The position numbers were made by a program, and so were the translations under genes. The notes below the pieces were generated by a model. That model was not told where the DNA came from and made no database searches. It was given only the letters and a program-made list of their open reading frames with translations. From assembly GCA_947374535.1 (NCBI GenBank), contig CANCCJ010000091.1:1-10736 (forward strand): a stretch of 10,736 nt of DNA, in the 5' to 3' direction. How positions within the stretch are numbered: position 1 is the first letter of the stretch; each line of letters starts with the position of its first letter. Origin of the DNA: Comamonadaceae bacterium (lineage in GTDB: Bacteria; Pseudomonadota; Gammaproteobacteria; Burkholderiales; Burkholderiaceae). This document shows positions 1 through 6,464 of the stretch, one piece after another.

Positions 1-777
1 TTACCCGTGGTGACGGGCGCGTACATGCGCGATACCGCCGAAATTTTTGACCATATCGCTTTTGATGATGATGCCGTGGCCGAACAGGCCCGCAGCGTGC
101 TGGAAGACATCCGCGTGCAAATCATCAAGGTCGGTTTTTGCGGTAACCCCGACAACCTGAGCGTGATTGCAGAAATCTGCACTGACTACGCCGAACTACC
201 CGTCATCGCCTACATGCCCAACCTCTCATGGTGGGAAGACGAAAAAATTGACGCCTACCTCGACGCGTTCCGCGAGCTGATCCTGCCCCAAACCACGGTC
301 TTGGTCGGCAACCACAACACCTTGTGGCGTTGGCTGCTGCCGGATTGGAGCAGCGAAAAAAGCCCCAGCCCCCGCGACATTGCACGCGCCGCAGCCGAAG
401 TGGGCGTGCCTTATGTTTTGGTGACAGGCATCAACCACCCCGATCAACACGTCGAAAACGCCTTGGCCACCGCACACACTGTGATGGTGAGCGAACGCTT
501 TGAGCGCTTTGATGTCGTGTTCGCAGGCGCAGGTGACACCCTCAGCATCGCGCTCGCTGCCGTGTTGGCAGCAGGCACTGACCTAGAGTTGGCCACACGC
601 GAAGCGCTGAACTACCTTGACCAAAGCCTCAACAGCGGCTTTCGACCTGGTATGGGCCATATCCTGCCTGACCGCCTATTTTGGGCAGAGGCAGAAGACG
701 AAGAAAGCGAAGACAGCGATGGCTTACCCGCTACTGCGGAAGACTTCTCGCTACCACGCCACGAAACCAAGCATTGA
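1..777 (+). CDS. thiD: ThiD-like hydroxymethylpyrimidine/phosphomethylpyrimidine kinase, 5' end missing
   Basis: The reading frame is open from base 1, so the N-terminus lies outside the window; about 258 codons are visible. It belongs to the ribokinase fold. The clearest sign is the anion-hole/catalytic-base motif GAGDTLSIALAAVLAAG near visible residue 180. ThiD phosphorylates HMP and HMP-P in the pyrimidine branch of thiamine synthesis in the cytoplasm. Regions matching the usual ThiD landmarks are present but altered: IIKVGFCG where VKIGMLGS is common, IAYMPNLS where a DPVM-type motif is usual, and LVGNHNTLW where TPN-type sequence is usual. From memory this divergent form is typical of Burkholderiales next to hemL; whether it keeps both kinase steps is not shown. 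The C-terminus has an acidic tail (EAEDEESEDSDG). The stop is 12 bp before hemL, suggesting co-transcription. The family call is fairly sure, the exact substrate less so. Confidence 0.75.
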   Translation, partial: LPVVTGAYMRDTAEIFDHIAFDDDAVAEQARSVLEDIRVQIIKVGFCGNPDNLSVIAEICTDYAELPVIAYMPNLSWWEDEKIDAYLDAFRELILPQTTVLVGNHNTLWRWLLPDWSSEKSPSPRDIARAAAEVGVPYVLVTGINHPDQHVENALATAHTVMVSERFERFDVVFAGAGDTLSIALAAVLAAGTDLELATREALNYLDQSLNSGFRPGMGHILPDRLFWAEAEDEESEDSDGLPATAEDFSLPRHETKH

Positions 778-789
778 AGCAAAGACACC

Positions 790-2085
790 ATGACCGACTT
801 GAACCAAACCCTGTTTGACCGCGCCGCCAAAGTCATCCCCGGTGGTGTGAACTCGCCCGTGCGCGCGTTTCGCGCCGTGGGTGGCACACCACGTTTTGTA
901 CAACGCGCCCAAGGCGCTTACTTTTGGGATGCCAACGGCCAAAAGTACATCGACTACATCGGCTCTTGGGGCCCCATGATCTTGGGCCACGGCAACCCTG
1001 TGGTGCTCGAAGCGGTTCAAAAAGCGGCCCTCGACGGCTTCTCGTTTGGCGCACCGACCGAGCGCGAGATTGAACTGGCAGAAGAAATCTTGAAGCATGT
1101 ACCCTCGATGGAGATGGTGCGCTTGGTCAGCTCCGGTACCGAAGCGGGTATGAGCGCCTTGCGCTTGGCACGCGGTGCCACAGGCCGCAACAAGTTCATC
1201 AAATTTGAAGGTTGCTACCACGGCCACTGCGATGCCTTGCTGGTCAAAGCAGGCTCGGGCCTCGCCACCTTTGGCAACCCCACTAGTGCGGGCGTGCCGC
1301 CTGAGGTAGTGCGCGACACACTGGTGCTGGAGTACAACAACATCGCACAACTCGAAGAAGCTTTTGCACTGCACGGCAAAGAACTCGCCTGCGTGATGAT
1401 CGAGCCCATTGCTGGGAATATGAACTTTGTGCGTGCCAGCGTGCCGTTCATGAAACGTTGCCGCGAGTTGTGCACCGAGCACGGCGCGCTGTTTGTGTTT
1501 GATGAGGTGATGACGGGTTTCCGTGTCGCCTTGGGCAGCGCCCAAAGCGTGTATGCCAAGCTCATCCCCGGCTTCCAGCCCGATGTCACCGTGCTGGGCA
1601 AAGTCATTGGTGGCGGCATGCCACTGGCTGCGTTTGGTGGCCCACGCGCCATCATGCAGCAGTTGGCCCCCACAGGTCCGGTGTACCAAGCTGGTACCTT
1701 GAGTGGCAACCCCGTGGCCACCGCGTGCGGCTTGGCCACCTTGCGCGAAATTGCCAAGCCCGGCTTCTTTGATGCACTGGGTGCGCGCACACAAAGCTTG
1801 GTCGATGGCCTTAAAGGTGCCGCCGAGAAAGCAGGCGTGCCGTTCAGCGCCGATTGCCAAGGCGGCATGTTTGGCTTTTTCTTATTGCCCGAGTTGCCAC
1901 AAAACTACGCCAAGGTCATGACCAGTGACAGCCCCAAATTCAACAAGCTCTTTCACGGCTTGCTCGACCGCGGCGTGTACATTGCGCCCGCCTTGTACGA
2001 AGCTGGCTTTGTGAGTGCCGCACACACCGACGCCGACATTGCACAAACGGTGGCTGTGGCCGCGGACGTGTTCGCGCAGTTGTAA
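790..2085 (+). CDS. hemL: Glutamate-1-semialdehyde 2,1-aminomutase
   Basis: A 431-residue protein of full family length. It converts glutamate-1-semialdehyde to 5-aminolevulinate, the second step of the C5 route to tetrapyrroles, using PLP in the cytoplasm. Visible landmarks of fold-type I class III aminotransferases are [15 protein letters not shown] at 114-128, the GCYHGH loop at 141-146, DEVMTGFR at 238-245 with the PLP-contacting Asp, the Schiff-base lysine Lys271 in [11 protein letters not shown], and GTLSGNPVA at 302-310. The N-terminal [19 protein letters not shown] is characteristic of HemL and separates it from other class III enzymes. The start gives the standard N-terminus; the upstream purines (GAAGCAAAG) make only a weak ribosome binding site, which fits translation coupled to the ThiD-like gene just ahead. 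No truncation or missing key residue was seen. Confidence 0.97.
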   Translation: MTDLNQTLFDRAAKVIPGGVNSPVRAFRAVGGTPRFVQRAQGAYFWDANGQKYIDYIGSWGPMILGHGNPVVLEAVQKAALDGFSFGAPTEREIELAEEILKHVPSMEMVRLVSSGTEAGMSALRLARGATGRNKFIKFEGCYHGHCDALLVKAGSGLATFGNPTSAGVPPEVVRDTLVLEYNNIAQLEEAFALHGKELACVMIEPIAGNMNFVRASVPFMKRCRELCTEHGALFVFDEVMTGFRVALGSAQSVYAKLIPGFQPDVTVLGKVIGGGMPLAAFGGPRAIMQQLAPTGPVYQAGTLSGNPVATACGLATLREIAKPGFFDALGARTQSLVDGLKGAAEKAGVPFSADCQGGMFGFFLLPELPQNYAKVMTSDSPKFNKLFHGLLDRGVYIAPALYEAGFVSAAHTDADIAQTVAVAADVFAQL

Positions 2086-2111
2086 ACCGCCAAGCGAAAC
2101 TCTTATCCATC

Positions 2112-2135
2112 GCGCCGTCAGGCGCTTTCTCTTCT
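2112..2135 (+). terminator. Possible weak terminator or attenuator after hemL
   Basis: A 5-bp all-GC stem (GCGCC/GGCGC) with a GTCA tetraloop is followed by a pyrimidine tract starting TTTCTCTTCT. It lies between the hemL stop and the next gene. The stem is short and the tract is not pure T, so it may only reduce transcription into the DUF6172 gene. No clear promoter was found in the 85-bp gap. Confidence 0.35.
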
Positions 2136-2170
2136 CGTCCTCTCGGGCGCATTTCCCCACAAGGACCCAC

Positions 2171-2524
2171 ATGAAAAAAACATTCCAACTCCAAGTTGAA
2201 GGCAAACACCCAGACCGTTTGCTCGAAGCCATCAAACACGAGATTCGCAAATACCTCAAACGCGAACGTCGCCGCGACTTGCCCGAAGGCGCCGACTTTT
2301 GGGACTTTGATTGCAAATTTGGCTTGACCGAAGACACCGCCGACGTGGTGCACTTGGCCAACGTCATCACCTGCATCGACAACGCCGTAGCCAACCAAGC
2401 CACGCAGTTTTACGTCGAACTATTGGCCAAGCCCGGCGTGCGCACCAAGCGCCCTGCGGGCGAAGCGCACGAGCACCAAGAACGCCACGCCTTTGACGGC
2501 TTGGATGACGACAACAACGATTGA
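2171..2524 (+). CDS. DUF6172 family protein, function unknown
   Basis: A 117-residue protein starting MKKTFQLQVEGKHPDRLL. The start is chosen because an AAGGA ribosome binding site lies 5 nt upstream at 2161-2165; longer upstream readings of the same frame run back through the hemL end and lack such a site. It resembles small proteins labelled DUF6172 in Comamonadaceae and other Betaproteobacteria, recalled from memory rather than searched. Visible features are a basic helix (HEIRKYLKRERRR) near residues 25-37, an aromatic FWDFDCKFG segment near 43-51, a stretch (VVHLANVITCIDNAV) near 60-74, an alpha/beta-like QFYVELLAKPG segment, and a charged C-terminus ending in DDDNND. There is no signal peptide or membrane segment, so it is probably cytoplasmic and may bind nucleic acid or protein; that is conjecture. 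It follows hemL on the same strand by 85 bp and converges with the helicase gene. Confidence 0.85.
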   Translation: MKKTFQLQVEGKHPDRLLEAIKHEIRKYLKRERRRDLPEGADFWDFDCKFGLTEDTADVVHLANVITCIDNAVANQATQFYVELLAKPGVRTKRPAGEAHEHQERHAFDGLDDDNND

Positions 2525-2552
2525 TCGTTGATGGATGCCTGCGTGGATGTGC

Positions 2553-2567
2553 AAGCGCTCAGCGCTT
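2553..2567. repeat. Palindrome spanning the helicase stop codon
   Basis: AAGCGCTCAGCGCTT is a perfect palindrome of two 7-base arms around one base. It contains the helicase stop (complement of TCA at 2559-2561) and lies 28 bp past the DUF6172 stop, between convergent genes. It could fold as a six-pair stem with a three-base loop in either transcript and act as a weak bidirectional terminator. No U tract follows on the - strand, so this function is uncertain. Confidence 0.4.
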
Positions 2568-3938
2568 AAAAGCCTCTTCGCTTGATGGCTCTCGCTGCGA
2601 GGCTTGCGTTGCTGCAGCCGCGGCCCGCAATTTGTCTTTCTTGCTCGGGCGTTTGCCTTTGATACCGCCCGTGCCGTCGTTCAAGGGTGATGCTGGCGGA
2701 GGCACTTCGGTGGGCTCGAAGCCTTCGAGCACTTCAAGTGGCAGCTGCACCTGAACGCGTTTTTGAATCAGCTGCCAATGTGCCAGCGTGGCAGCAGTGA
2801 CAAAACTCACAGCCTCACCATGCGCGCCTGCACGACCTGTACGGCCAATGCGATGGGTGTAGTCGGTGGCTGATCGTGGCAAGTCGTAGTTCACGACCAC
2901 GGGTAGCTGTGCAATATCAATGCCGCGTGCCGCGAGGTCGGTGGTGACCACCACTTCCCAGCGTTCTTCTTTGAACTCGGCGAGCACATCTTGGCGTGCG
3001 CCTTGGCTCATCTCTCCATGAAACGCAGTGGCAAACACACCCGCTTTGTAGAGCTTGTTAGCCACATGCTCACACGCGTAGCGCGTAGCGACGAAGACCA
3101 GCACACGCTTCCACGCATAGGTTTTGATCAGGTGACGTAACAAAGCGGTGCGGCTTTTTTCGTCCACCTGAATGGCTCGTTGCGCGATGTCGGGCGCGTG
3201 CGCCTCAGTGTTGGCGATGGTGATGCGCGCAGGATCGCGCAACAGCGCCTCAGCCAAGGTTTGCACCGCTGGCTCAAAGGTAGCGCTGAACAACAGGTTT
3301 TGCCGCTGGGCAGGCAGCAGCGCCAGCACACGTTGCAACTCTTCTGCAAAACCGAGATCCAACAAGCGATCGGCTTCGTCCAACACGAGGTGCTGCACTT
3401 GGCCCAAGTTCAAGGCGTTGTGGTCCACGATGTCGAGCAGGCGGCCGGGCGTGGCCACCACCACATCGGCACCGCTACGCAGGCTCATCATTTGCGGGTT
3501 GATAGACACACCACCAAATACGGTACCCACCTTGATGGACTGCGTGAGGGGTCGCGCCAAGTCGCGCAGCACGTCGCTCACTTGTGTGGCGAGTTCGCGC
3601 GTAGGCACGAGCACCAGCACTTGGGTGATACGCTTGGTTTTGACGTGCGCTGAATCGGCGACGGCATCACGCAAGGCGGCGGTGGCCATGAGTTGCTGTA
3701 ACAGGGGCAACACATAAGCCAACGTTTTGCCAGAGCCGGTTTGGGCTTGGGCCAGCACATCGCGGCCTTGCAGCACATGGGGAATCGCCTCTCGTTGAAC
3801 GGGCGTGGGGCGGGCAAAACTCATGTCGGCCAAGGCATTTTGCAGCGCGGGGGCGAGGCCTAAATCAGAAAAGTTCAAACGATTTTTGTCCTGGTTGGAA
3901 GGGTGAGCACTGTGCGGCGCATCAATGTTTTGGGTCAT
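2559..3938 (-). CDS. rhlE: DEAD-box ATP-dependent RNA helicase, RhlE type
   Basis: A 459-residue helicase from the start chosen here (MTQNIDAPHS). All family motifs are present in order: Q motif (FSDLGLAP to PTPVQ, residues 23-48), Walker A AQTGSGKT 65-72, PTRELA 112-117, TPGR 163-166, DEAD 187-190, SAT 218-220, the motif IV region VLVFVATR 279-286, TTDLAARGID 332-341 and HRIGRTGRAG 362-371. It unwinds short RNA duplexes with ATP, usually in ribosome assembly or RNA turnover. The core organisation is RhlE-like. The C-terminal tail is short, basic then Ala/Gln/Glu-rich (PSKKDKLRAAAAATQ), and probably an RNA-binding or disordered tail. The reading frame also has an in-frame ATG at 3977, adding 13 residues (MTAWIWRDTYFWP) unlike the family; neither start has a clear ribosome binding site. 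The start overlaps the toxin gene by 17 nt, so translation and perhaps transcription are coupled to parDE. Confidence 0.93.
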   Translation of the reverse strand: MTQNIDAPHSAHPSNQDKNRLNFSDLGLAPALQNALADMSFARPTPVQREAIPHVLQGRDVLAQAQTGSGKTLAYVLPLLQQLMATAALRDAVADSAHVKTKRITQVLVLVPTRELATQVSDVLRDLARPLTQSIKVGTVFGGVSINPQMMSLRSGADVVVATPGRLLDIVDHNALNLGQVQHLVLDEADRLLDLGFAEELQRVLALLPAQRQNLLFSATFEPAVQTLAEALLRDPARITIANTEAHAPDIAQRAIQVDEKSRTALLRHLIKTYAWKRVLVFVATRYACEHVANKLYKAGVFATAFHGEMSQGARQDVLAEFKEERWEVVVTTDLAARGIDIAQLPVVVNYDLPRSATDYTHRIGRTGRAGAHGEAVSFVTAATLAHWQLIQKRVQVQLPLEVLEGFEPTEVPPPASPLNDGTGGIKGKRPSKKDKLRAAAAATQASQREPSSEEAFKR

Positions 3939-4272
3939 TGGCCAAAAGTAAGTGTCTCGCCAAATCCATGCTGTCATGTAGCAAACGCAGAACGTCTATT
4001 GTCTGCTCTGGCGCCGTCCTGAACACCACAAAATGACGGCCTTTTCTGCCTTGCCTCGCCACATGCAAGCTTCGAATACCTAGACCAATATCTTCACGCA
4101 CGCTGGCCCCAAAAATTTCAGGGCCATCGTGCAAAGCTTCAATTGCGAGCGATAGGGTTTGGGCATAAGCCACGGCCTGGTGTGCGCCAAAGTTTTCGAC
4201 CGTCCAAAACGTGATGCTGAGCAGGTCTTGTTCGGCTTGCTCTGACAGACGCACACGCCAAACTGCGCTCAT
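3922..4272 (-). CDS. parE: ParE/RelE-superfamily toxin of a type II toxin-antitoxin pair
   Basis: A 116-residue protein. The N-terminal pattern WRVRLSEQAEQDLLSITFWT, the helix AVAYAQTLSLAIEALHDGP, the middle IRSLHVARQGRKGRHFVVFR (about 67-85) and the C-terminal strand TIDVLRLLHDSMDLARHL match the compact ParE/RelE fold. The ending RLLHDSMDLARHL is typical of the ParE branch, whose studied members poison DNA gyrase; RelE-type mRNA cleavage cannot be excluded from sequence alone. Its ATG shares four bases (ATGA) with the antitoxin stop, the standard arrangement for coupled translation, and it has no separate ribosome binding site. Its 3' end overlaps the helicase start. The frame is intact and full length for the family, so the toxin is probably functional and held in check by the antitoxin. 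Confidence 0.88.
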   Translation of the reverse strand: MSAVWRVRLSEQAEQDLLSITFWTVENFGAHQAVAYAQTLSLAIEALHDGPEIFGASVREDIGLGIRSLHVARQGRKGRHFVVFRTAPEQTIDVLRLLHDSMDLARHLLLANDPKH

Positions 4273-4550
4273 GCAACAGCCGTCGCTTTGGCCGTCACGG
4301 ATTGAAGGTGCAAACGCAATGATTCTTTGGAATCAAAAGTCTTGAACCGCCCTGCTTCAATATCCGCGATGCCGGTCTGTACAGCAGTGCGCAGCGCTTC
4401 TAGGCGATAAGCATCCTCGGCTTCGCGCTGCTCCACGAGTCGAAGCCCTTCACGTAGCACTTCGCTGGCGTTTTGGTAGCGACCGCTGGTCACTAACTCT
4501 TCCACCAAAGTGGCCTGATGGTCTGTGAGCACAACATTGCGGGTGGGCAT
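4269..4550 (-). CDS. parD: ParD-type ribbon-helix-helix antitoxin
   Basis: A 93-residue protein starting MPTRNVVLTDHQATLVEELV. This start is chosen over an in-frame ATG at 4610 because AAGGA lies 7 nt upstream, family antitoxins begin this way, and the 20-residue extension would be read across the promoter and operator. The N-terminal half has ribbon-helix-helix character: a strand RNVVLT, helix 1 DHQATLVEELVTSGRY, then NASEVLREGLRLVEQRE (residues 27-43), the conserved helix 2 of the ParD/CopG group. The C-terminal half (DIEAGRFKTFDSKESLRLHL) is the toxin-binding tail. The protein should neutralise ParE and, with it, repress its own promoter through the inverted repeat just upstream. Key features are all present. 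Confidence 0.9.
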   Translation of the reverse strand: MPTRNVVLTDHQATLVEELVTSGRYQNASEVLREGLRLVEQREAEDAYRLEALRTAVQTGIADIEAGRFKTFDSKESLRLHLQSVTAKATAVA

Positions 4551-4567
4551 GGCAACATCCTTGGATT

Positions 4568-4598
4568 GGTAGCATTGGCAGATTATGCCAATGCTACC
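4568..4598. promoter_or_regulatory. Perfect 13-bp inverted repeat, probable ParD operator
   Basis: GGTAGCATTGGCA and its exact reverse complement are separated by GATTA. The dyad centre falls inside the -10 hexamer of the parD promoter, a position suited to repression by a ribbon-helix-helix antitoxin. It lies 8 bp past the purH stop, so a hairpin in read-through purH RNA is also possible. The - strand continues AATCCAAGG with no U tract, so it is a poor intrinsic terminator. The operator role is inferred from position and family behaviour. Confidence 0.65.
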
Positions 4599-4610
4599 TA
4601 TGAAGGTCAA
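4582..4610 (-). promoter_or_regulatory. Sigma70-like promoter for parD-parE
   Basis: On the - strand, TTGACC (4610-4605) and CATAAT (4587-4582) are separated by exactly 17 bp; each hexamer matches the consensus at five of six bases. The predicted transcript start is near 4575, leaving a short leader with AAGGA before the parD ATG at 4550. The -35 overlaps the purH stop codon (4609-4607). This is the best promoter match in the window. Confidence 0.7.
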
Positions 4611-6208
4611 TGACGGAAGTGACGTACACCCGTGAACACCATCGCCACGCCACGCTCGTTGGCGGCGTCGATCACTTCTTGGTCGCGCATGGAGCCACCG
4701 GGCTGGGCCACACAGGTCGCGCCTGCATCCACCACCACGTCGAGGCCGTCGCGGAACGGGAAGAAGGCGTCGCTCGCCACCACGGTGTGTTGCAGGCTGA
4801 GCTTGGCGGCTTCGGCCTTGATGCTGGCGATGCGAGCTGAATCGAGGCGGCTCATTTGGCCTGCGCCCACGCCCATGGTCATGCCGTTTTTGCAGAACAC
4901 GATGGCATTGGATTTGACAAATTTAGCCACTTTCCAAGCGAACAGCAGGTCGTGCAACTCTTCAGGTGTGGGTTGTTTGACGGTGACGATCTTCAAGTCA
5001 GCCAAAGCCAGCTCATGGTTGTCGGCGCTTTGCAGCAACAGGCCCGAGCCCACGCGCTTGGTTTCGAGTGCGTTGCGCACGTTGCCGTAGTGGGCAGGCA
5101 GCGCGATTTTCATCAAGCGCACATTCACTTTGCTCTTGAACACTTCCAGCGCTTCGGCGCTGAAGTCGGGCGCCATCAACACTTCGACGAATTGCTTGCT
5201 CACGGCCTCGGCCGCGGTTTTGTCCACGGGGCGGTTGAAAGCGATGATGCCGCCGAACGCACTGGTGGGGTCAGTTTGGAAAGCCTTGCTGTAGGCCTCG
5301 AGCGGATTGGCACCCACGGCCACGCCGCAGGGGTTGGCGTGTTTGACGATGACGCACGCGGAAGTCTCGAAGCTCTTGACGCACTCCCACGCCGCATCGG
5401 CATCGGCGATGTTGTTGTAGCTGAGTTCTTTGCCTTGCAACTGCACGCCGGTGGCGAGCGAGCCCGCAGCAGGTGCGAGGTCGCGGTACCAAGCGGCTTG
5501 TTGGTGGCTGTTTTCGCCGTAGCGCAAGTCTTGCACCTTCACGTATTGCTCGTTGAACTGGCCGCTGAACTGGGCGCGTTCGGGCACATAGGTTTCGCTG
5601 AGTTTTTCAGCGTCAAAGTTCACGCTGGAGAGGTAGTTGCTGATTGCGCCGTCGTATTGGCTGATGCGGTTGAACGCAGCCACCGACAAGGCAAAGCGCA
5701 GTTTGTCAGACAGCTTGCATTGACCTTGAGCCTTTGATGCCCTGAGTTCGGCAATCACGTCCGCATATTGGCTGGCGTCGGTGACGATGCCCACGTCTTT
5801 CCAGTTCTTGGCGGCAGAGCGCACCATGGCGGGGCCGCCGATGTCAATGTTCTCGATCGCGTCAGCCAGCGTACAACCGGGCTTGGCCACGGTGGCTTCA
5901 AACGGGTAGAGGTTGACGATGAGCAAGTCGATCGTGTCGATGTGGTGCGCCTTCAAAGCAGCCATGTGCTCGGGCGTGTCACGGCGCGCCAGCAAGCCGC
6001 CGTGCACTTTGGGGTGCAAGGTTTTCACACGGCCATCGAGCATTTCGGGGAAGCCGGTGACTTCGGCCACTTCAGTCACGGGCAAGCCTTGTTCGGCCAA
6101 GAGCTTGGCGGTGCCGCCGGTGGAGATCAGGCCCACACCCAAGGCGTGCAAATCACGCGCGAGTTCGACGATGCCGGTTTTGTCAGAGACGGAGATGAGT
6201 GCTTTCAT
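4607..6208 (-). CDS. purH: Bifunctional AICAR formyltransferase / IMP cyclohydrolase
   Basis: A 533-residue protein of full family length that carries out the last two steps of de novo IMP synthesis: formylation of AICAR with 10-formyl-THF and ring closure of FAICAR. The N-terminal cyclohydrolase (MGS-like) domain shows [15 protein letters not shown] at 3-17, [11 protein letters not shown] at 27-37, [20 protein letters not shown] at 52-71 and [14 protein letters not shown] at 122-135. The formyltransferase part shows [14 protein letters not shown] at 228-241, the catalytic Lys289-His290 in [20 protein letters not shown] at 316-325 and the end GVRHFRH. The start is the standard N-terminus just before [10 protein letters not shown]; no strong ribosome binding site is visible. 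It follows fis by 19 bp, so it is probably in one operon with dusB and fis. The parD promoter begins within its stop region. Confidence 0.97.
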   Translation of the reverse strand: MKALISVSDKTGIVELARDLHALGVGLISTGGTAKLLAEQGLPVTEVAEVTGFPEMLDGRVKTLHPKVHGGLLARRDTPEHMAALKAHHIDTIDLLIVNLYPFEATVAKPGCTLADAIENIDIGGPAMVRSAAKNWKDVGIVTDASQYADVIAELRASKAQGQCKLSDKLRFALSVAAFNRISQYDGAISNYLSSVNFDAEKLSETYVPERAQFSGQFNEQYVKVQDLRYGENSHQQAAWYRDLAPAAGSLATGVQLQGKELSYNNIADADAAWECVKSFETSACVIVKHANPCGVAVGANPLEAYSKAFQTDPTSAFGGIIAFNRPVDKTAAEAVSKQFVEVLMAPDFSAEALEVFKSKVNVRLMKIALPAHYGNVRNALETKRVGSGLLLQSADNHELALADLKIVTVKQPTPEELHDLLFAWKVAKFVKSNAIVFCKNGMTMGVGAGQMSRLDSARIASIKAEAAKLSLQHTVVASDAFFPFRDGLDVVVDAGATCVAQPGGSMRDQEVIDAANERGVAMVFTGVRHFRH

Positions 6209-6227
6209 GAGGTACTTTTAAAGAGAC

Positions 6228-6464
6228 TTATTTGATGAGTTTGTGATCGAGCAATTTTTTGCGCAAAGTATTGCGGTTCAGCCCCAGCCATTCGGCCGCG
6301 CGGGATTGGTTGTGGTCGGCCTGCTGCATCACCACTTCGAGCAGCGGCTTTTCCACCACGCGCACCATCATGTCGTGCATGTTGTCGGGCTCAGTGCCTT
6401 TGAGGTCGCGGAAATAGGTTTCGAGGCTGGCACGTACCACCTCTTCAATGTGTTTTTTACTCAT
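6228..6464 (-). CDS. fis: Fis family nucleoid-associated regulator
   Basis: A 78-residue protein, slightly shorter than the 98-residue enterobacterial Fis and typical of Betaproteobacteria. The C-terminal helix-turn-helix NQSRAAEWLGLNRNTLRKKL (52-71) is the Fis/NtrC-type DNA-binding motif. The preceding helix with PLLEVVMQQADH (40-51) forms the dimer core. The N-terminal beta-hairpin arm that contacts Hin/Gin recombinases is shortened, so the classic recombination-activating role is doubtful. Fis bends DNA at degenerate AT-rich sites and tunes rRNA and growth-phase genes. Its start lies inside the last codons of dusB (8-nt overlap), the classic dusB-fis arrangement, and purH follows. No ribosome binding site of its own is obvious, which fits coupling to dusB. 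Confidence 0.95.
   Translation of the reverse strand: MSKKHIEEVVRASLETYFRDLKGTEPDNMHDMMVRVVEKPLLEVVMQQADHNQSRAAEWLGLNRNTLRKKLLDHKLIK

Noticed and set aside
751..1860. Long - strand open frame (369 codons) opposite hemL
   Set aside because: His/Ala/Gly-rich composition typical of antisense reading of a GC-rich gene; hemL on the + strand is certain.
4568..4598. The inverted repeat as an intrinsic terminator of purH
   Set aside because: No U tract follows on the - strand and the repeat is centred on a good -10 box, so an operator is the better reading; a minor effect on read-through is not excluded.
4551..4610. Upstream ATG for the antitoxin (20 extra residues)
   Set aside because: The extension would be encoded by the operator and promoter; the ATG at 4550 has an AAGGA site and the standard ParD start.
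4856..5737. A 293-codon + strand open frame opposite purH
   Set aside because: Phe/His/Ala-rich shadow of purH; no ribosome binding site and no recognisable domain.
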